This document shows, piece after piece, positions 13,837 to 17,421 of a DNA stretch of 17,421 bases (positions within the stretch are counted from its first letter, which is position 1; every line of letters starts with the position of its first letter). The translations under genes and the position numbers were made by a program. The notes below the pieces were generated by a model that searched no databases, was not told where the DNA came from, and saw only the letters and a list, made by a program, of their open reading frames with translations. The stretch covers positions 1-17,421 of the forward strand of contig WAKY01000132.1 of assembly GCA_015523135.1 (NCBI GenBank), read 5' to 3'. The DNA comes from Candidatus Aciduliprofundum sp. GTDB taxonomy: Archaea > Thermoplasmatota > Thermoplasmata > Thermoplasmatales > Aciduliprofundaceae.

Positions 13837-13878
13837 AAAACCACCTTTTTAAATCTCTGTGAGGATTAAAGCAAGGGC

Positions 13879-13888
13879 TAATATAAAT
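13879..13888 (-). promoter_or_regulatory. TATA box of the ftsZ-secE-spt5-stalk operon
   Basis: Minus-strand ATTTATATTA lies between the antiporter stop (13893) and ftsZ. A start site about 25 nt downstream would be near 13857, giving a leader of about 20 nt with the GGTGG site in it. No other convincing promoter is seen within the operon, whose genes are spaced by 38 nt or less. Confidence 0.55.
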
Positions 13889-13892
13889 TTTG

Positions 13893-15482
13893 CTATCTTT
13901 TCTTATCCTCCTCAATCATTTTCATTATATGCCATATTATGTTCATTCCTGCTATTGCTTCAGGATACAAAACTTCATCTACAAGATTATTTATAATTTT
14001 TCTCTCTTTTTCATCATGAACTCTAGCTATGATTTTGCAGTTTGGATTTCTTTTTCTTATATAACGGGATGCTATCACAGAATCCCTTGAAGAGGGGAGG
14101 AGAACCAGAACATATTTTGCATATTCAACATTCACCGCTTCCAACACATCTTTTTTTGTGGAATCCCCTAGAATGCACTCATATCCCCTAGATTTAAGAT
14201 AGTCACATCTTTTCTTGTTTTTCTCTACTATTATGAAGTCTTGATTTAAGAGAGAAAGAGCAGATGCCGCATATTCTCCTATTATCCCGCCTCCGAGCAC
14301 AATAGCATGTCCTTCTTTACTACTTTTTTCAACTTTTCCAAAGAGCTTAGTAACTAGAAAAGGTGTAGATAAAGCAGTTATTATTGCCATGACCACTATT
14401 GAGGTGAAGAGGGGCTCATCAATTAGACCATATTGTTGGCCTATCTTCGTGGCCACCAGTGTTGCCCCAAGTTGTGGGAAGAAAACAATACCTATAAGAG
14501 GTAGGTCCTTGTGAAATATCTTGGAATAAATGTATCCCCCTATGATTTTGCTTATCATTAATCCTACAACAATGGCTATAACGAGATATATATAATTTAT
14601 ACTCTCAAGAAAAACTTTGAGATCAGCATCCATTCCAACTACTATGAAAAATATGGGGATTAGAAATCCCCTCCCTATTGAACTAAGTTTTTTGAATATT
14701 TCTTCGTTTTCTATAGATTCTCCCAAAAACAGACCGGTAAGGAATGCTGCTACTATGGGCTCAAGGCCTATGAATTCTGAGATACCTATCATTGTGAATA
14801 GCAAAGCCATAAAAAATACAATTTCCATCTCTTCATAGCTGCTTTTATAACGGTTAAACACCCACTTACCCAGTATAGGTATATATCTAGCACCCAGAAA
14901 GATGAATATTCCTAAGAAAATTATAAAGAATAGGAAATTATATAAATTCGGGTTTTTATACCAGTGGAGTATAAGAGAAAGAGCTATGAGACTTATTGTA
15001 TCTAAGAGAACAACGGTGGGTACGAGAACATTTCCTATTTTATCCCTGAGCTTTGGTGTATGATTTATTATTGGTATGATCTCTCCTACTGATGATGACT
15101 GAAAAACTGTGCCTATGAGAAGTGGAGTTGCTAAAAGATACATGGGTGGTCTATAACCAAAGAAATAAACAATACCAAAACCTATAAAAAACGAAACGCT
15201 GGCAAGGATTATTGCTAACTCCCCTACACTTCTCCAACTAACATTTTTAACTCCCCTAATTTCCAATCCCGCTAAAAAGACTAGAAACAAAAATCCAAGT
15301 TCTGCAAAGAATTCGAGACCTTCAAATTTCTCTACGATTCCGAGACCATAGGGGCCTATGATCATACCTGAAATTATCAAAAGGGGAACAGCTACGACAT
15401 TTATCCTATTTGAGAATTCTGAAACTATAAAGACTATGAGGAGAAGGAGACCAAAGGCAACTAGGTAATCTAGCACAATCAT
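13893..15482 (-). CDS. CPA2-family cation:proton antiporter with TrkA-N domain (529 aa)
   Basis: Residues 1-380 hold about 11-12 membrane helices of a Na+/H+-exchanger fold, including VPLLIISGMIIGPYGLGI (32-50), FLAGLEI (69-75) and D161 in VLLDTISLIAL, the likely ion-binding aspartate. Residues about 391-510 form a TrkA-N/RCK nucleotide-binding domain: HAIVLGGGIIGEY (GGGIIG at 397-402) and the acidic end of strand 2, IIVEKN. The fusion is typical of KefB/KefC-like systems, in which a ligand on the Rossmann domain gates K+ or Na+ efflux against protons. There is no C-terminal RCK_C domain. The ion is not decidable from sequence. ATG 15482 has a TATA box at leaderless distance. It is likely transcribed alone and divergently from the dehydrogenase. 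Confidence 0.9.
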   Translation of the reverse strand: MIVLDYLVAFGLLLLIVFIVSEFSNRINVVAVPLLIISGMIIGPYGLGIVEKFEGLEFFAELGFLFLVFLAGLEIRGVKNVSWRSVGELAIILASVSFFIGFGIVYFFGYRPPMYLLATPLLIGTVFQSSSVGEIIPIINHTPKLRDKIGNVLVPTVVLLDTISLIALSLILHWYKNPNLYNFLFFIIFLGIFIFLGARYIPILGKWVFNRYKSSYEEMEIVFFMALLFTMIGISEFIGLEPIVAAFLTGLFLGESIENEEIFKKLSSIGRGFLIPIFFIVVGMDADLKVFLESINYIYLVIAIVVGLMISKIIGGYIYSKIFHKDLPLIGIVFFPQLGATLVATKIGQQYGLIDEPLFTSIVVMAIITALSTPFLVTKLFGKVEKSSKEGHAIVLGGGIIGEYAASALSLLNQDFIIVEKNKKRCDYLKSRGYECILGDSTKKDVLEAVNVEYAKYVLVLLPSSRDSVIASRYIRKRNPNCKIIARVHDEKERKIINNLVDEVLYPEAIAGMNIIWHIMKMIEEDKKR

Positions 15483-15503
15483 TACAAATAAATGTCTCTT
15501 GGT

Positions 15504-15512
15504 GTATATATT
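15504..15512 (-). promoter_or_regulatory. TATA box of the antiporter gene (leaderless)
   Basis: Minus-strand AATATATAC is centred about 26 nt before ATG 15482, predicting transcription from the start codon. It is part of an 82-nt divergent promoter region shared with the dehydrogenase. Confidence 0.55.
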
Positions 15513-15526
15513 TTTCTCGCATAAAG

Positions 15527-15534
15527 TTTAAGTA
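15527..15534 (+). promoter_or_regulatory. Weak candidate TATA box of the dehydrogenase gene
   Basis: TTTAAGTA, with a further AT-rich stretch at 15541-15550, lies upstream of GGTGA (15556-15560) and ATG 15565. Unlike the divergent antiporter, this transcript would carry a short leader with a Shine-Dalgarno. The exact box is uncertain. Confidence 0.35.
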
Positions 15535-15564
15535 GTAAAAATTTTAAAAACAATTGGTGATTTT

Positions 15565-16357
15565 ATGAAGAATAGCATTAATGAATTAATCTCCTTGAAG
15601 GGAAAGAGAGCTATTGTCACGGGAGCAGCTGCAGGAATTGGAGCAGCCATAGCTTATAGATTTGCAGAAATTGGTGCGAATCTTGAACTTGTGGATATTG
15701 ATATGAAGGGCCTAAAAAGAGTGAAGGGGGAGATTGAGAAATTTGGAAATGATGTGAAATATTTATAAGGTGGATGTCTCAAAGAGAGAGAATATAGTTG
15801 AGTTATGGGATGATATGGGAGATCCACCAGACATATTAGTGAATAACGCTGGCATATACCTTTTCCAAGATTTTTTGGAGGTTGATGAAGAATTTTTAGA
15901 TAAAATACTGGATGTTAATCTAAAGTCCGTTTTCTGGATGTGTCAAGAGATGATAAAGAGAAGGGGTAAAAAGGGAGGAGTGATCATTAATGTTGCTTCT
16001 ATAGAGGCAGTGCTGCCCTTTGCTACAGGTTTGGTGCATTATGATATAAGTAAAATGGGAGTTATTGCTCTCACACGGGCACTTGCCAGGGAATATGGTA
16101 AGATGAATTTTAGGGTAAATGCAGTAATTCCTGGAGGAATAGAAACCAAAGGGGTAAAGAAATTAAAGAAAGAGGCTGCTCTTAAATTAAATGTTGACCT
16201 TATAAAAATGGCTATAAATTTCAAAAACAGATTACCCCTGGGAAGATTTGGCACTCCTGATGAAGTTGCCAGAGTTGTTACTCTTTTGGCTACTGATATA
16301 TCCACATATATGACGGGTGCTATGGTACCTGTAGACGGAGGATTTTTATCCTCTTAA
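15565..16357 (+). pseudogene. Short-chain dehydrogenase/reductase split by a +1 frameshift
   Basis: The first frame (15565-15768) gives the Rossmann start with TGAAAGIG (residues 19-26) and D44 at the end of strand 2, which favours NAD(H). It stops at TAA 15766. The second frame continues at once, with YK upstream of the GTG at 15770, giving VDVSKRENI, then NNAG (second-part residues 25-28), the active-site Ser in VASIEA (77), Y91-x3-K95, and a normal GAMVPVDGG end. Removing one T from the TTT at 15762-15764 restores KYYKVDVS and a full SDR of about 263 residues. All catalytic residues are intact, so the lesion is recent, a sequencing error, or bypassed by frameshifting or reinitiation. The substrate is unknown. 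Confidence 0.85.
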
Positions 16358-16371
16358 ATTCTATCCCTTTT

Positions 16372-16818
16372 ATGATTGAGGCAGTTATTGTTCATATTGT
16401 ACAGGGAGATAAAATATTGCTGCATTACAAAAAGAGAGGTCATGGCACAGGAAAGTGGAATGGACTAGGGGGAAAGATTGAGAAAGGTGAAAGTCCGGAG
16501 GATTGTGCTAAGAGAGAGGCTAGGGAAGAGATGCATGCAGATATAACAAATCTAAGAAAGTTAGGCAGGATAAAATTTTATGATGTTAACGGTGAAGATT
16601 GGATTGTTTATGTATTCCGGGCTAATATTCTTGGAGAGCCAAAAGAGAGTGAAGAATCAATTCCTAAATGGTTCACTTTGCGAGACATTCCTTATGAGGA
16701 TATGTGGGAAGATGATAAATATTGGCTTCCACTTGTTATTAATGAAATCAATTTCTCAGCAGAGTTCTGGTTTGAAGGAGAAAACATGAAAAAATTTAAG
16801 ATGGAAGCTTGGAAATGA
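16372..16818 (+). CDS. MTH1-like Nudix hydrolase, probable oxidised-purine dNTP diphosphatase (148 aa)
   Basis: The Nudix box runs from G34 to about A55 (GKIEKGE then REAREE), with His where the usual Gly follows EEx. The protein is like human MTH1 throughout: KKRGHGTGKWNGLGGK at the front, then IPYEDMWEDDKYWLPL and EFWFEG. The MTH1 base-recognition residues Asn33, Trp117, Asp119 and Asp120 have counterparts N30, W112, D114 and D115. I infer that it removes 8-oxo-dGTP or similar nucleotides from the pool to prevent mutation. It begins 14 nt after the dehydrogenase stop, with no clear Shine-Dalgarno. An AT-rich ATTTTTAT about 25 nt upstream may serve as its own promoter. It converges with the racemase-like gene with no gap. 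Confidence 0.9.
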   Translation: MIEAVIVHIVQGDKILLHYKKRGHGTGKWNGLGGKIEKGESPEDCAKREAREEMHADITNLRKLGRIKFYDVNGEDWIVYVFRANILGEPKESEESIPKWFTLRDIPYEDMWEDDKYWLPLVINEINFSAEFWFEGENMKKFKMEAWK

Positions 16819-17421
16819 TTATTTCATAGCCTCTTCTATTATTTTTCTCATATGAATTTTAGCTGTGTCAAGTAGAGGAATGCTAGTATTACCATCCTTG
16901 AGGACTATCGGGAGCTCGGTGCATCCTAAAATTACTGCATCTAAATCCTCGTGTTTTTTCCTATAATTTTCAATTATCTCTAGTAAGAAATTTTTGCTTT
17001 TTAAAATTCCGTGGCCAAGCTCTTGAAATATTATTCTATCGATCTCGTCTACATATTCTTCAGGTATAATAACTTCAAACCCATGAGCCTCTAACTTCTC
17101 TTTATAGAATCCAGAGGTCATGGTTGTCTTTGTTCCCATTAAAAGCAGTTTTTTATAACCATTATTTTTCGCTTCCTCGGCTAGAGCATCAATTATACTG
17201 ATCATCCTTGCCTTAGTTTTTTTCGCAAGTGAATCAAACACAATGTGCGGAGTGTTGGCTGATAAAGCGATGATTTCAGCACCAGCACGCTCAAGAGCTC
17301 TTATAACCTCTAAAAGATAGTTTTCTTTATCTGTCCAGTTTTTTGCGCTTTTGAATTTTTTGAAATTTAGATTGAAAATCACCATTTCTGGATAAAAGTC
17401 ATTTTCAAATAGCTCTCTGGA
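16819..17421 (-). CDS. Aspartate/glutamate racemase family protein, 5' end beyond the window
   Basis: Counting from the Met at 17385 there are 188 residues. The frame stays open upstream to the window edge (SRELFENDFYPE before that Met), and the family's N-terminal GxIGGxG segment is absent, so the true start lies outside. Family marks are FNLNF, SANTPH (42-47), GTKTTMTSGFY (84-94) and GCTELP (C155). Family members move the alpha proton of Asp or Glu with two Cys; here the first position, normally CNT, is ANT, while the second Cys is kept. It may be a one-base variant, like the E. coli YgeA type, or act on another substrate. It is convergent with the Nudix gene. Confidence 0.88.
   Translation of the reverse strand, partial: SRELFENDFYPEMVIFNLNFKKFKSAKNWTDKENYLLEVIRALERAGAEIIALSANTPHIVFDSLAKKTKARMISIIDALAEEAKNNGYKKLLLMGTKTTMTSGFYKEKLEAHGFEVIIPEEYVDEIDRIIFQELGHGILKSKNFLLEIIENYRKKHEDLDAVILGCTELPIVLKDGNTSIPLLDTAKIHMRKIIEEAMK

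Noticed and set aside
1..17421. tRNA, rRNA, CRISPR, insertion sequences, integrase or toxin-antitoxin pairs
   Set aside because: I saw no cloverleaf with conserved T-loop, no spaced identical repeats, no transposase motifs and no terminal inverted repeats. The small ORFs do not form a recognisable toxin-antitoxin pair.

Overview
The window looks like chromosomal DNA of an AT-rich euryarchaeon. The evidence is archaeal-type Spt5/NusG, SecE (Sec61-gamma), L10/P0 and L12/P1 with shared acidic tails, a Mre11-Rad50 pair, an MCTS1-like PUA protein, TATA boxes about 25 nt before starts (several apparently leaderless), and GGTGA/GGAGG Shine-Dalgarno sites elsewhere. FtsZ rules out lineages that divide only with ESCRT/Cdv. 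My best guess is a Thermoplasmata-related, DHVE2/Aciduliprofundum-like organism, but that is recognition rather than proof.

Layout. Positions 1-2001 hold surface or secreted proteins: the C-terminus of an unknown protein, a 548-residue membrane-anchored and sequon-rich protein made of two tandem repeats, and a possible 27-residue hydrophobic peptide. Positions 2088-5761 hold the mre11-rad50 operon for double-strand-break processing, with a PCNA-binding-like motif at the Mre11 C-terminus. Positions 5799-9008 hold a tightly overlapping four-gene operon: a four-helix membrane protein with an exposed domain, a VanZ-like protein, a large TPR protein and an MCTS1-like PUA RNA-binding protein.

On the minus strand, 13836 down to 9005 is one operon: ftsZ, secE, spt5, rpl11, rpl1, rpl10, rpl12, then a previously uncalled 50-residue two-helix membrane protein. 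It links division, protein export, transcription elongation and the ribosomal stalk. Two points stand out: Spt5 carries an extra N-terminal beta-sandwich-like domain of about 125 residues, and a two-stem hairpin joins the rpl11 stop codon to the rpl1 ribosome-binding site, the expected position for L1 autoregulation.

Positions 13893-15482 (minus) encode a CPA2 antiporter with a TrkA-N domain, divergent from a short-chain dehydrogenase (15565-16357) that is split by a single-base frameshift. Then come an MTH1-like Nudix hydrolase and, on the minus strand, an Asp/Glu-racemase-family gene cut by the window end.

I see no tRNA, rRNA, CRISPR array, insertion sequence or integrase, and no gene-free stretch longer than 300 bases. 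Nothing here is clearly a mobile or defence system. The most novel-looking signals are the Spt5 fusion, the rpl11-rpl1 hairpin, the small membrane gene at the end of the stalk operon and the Mre11 C-terminal motif.
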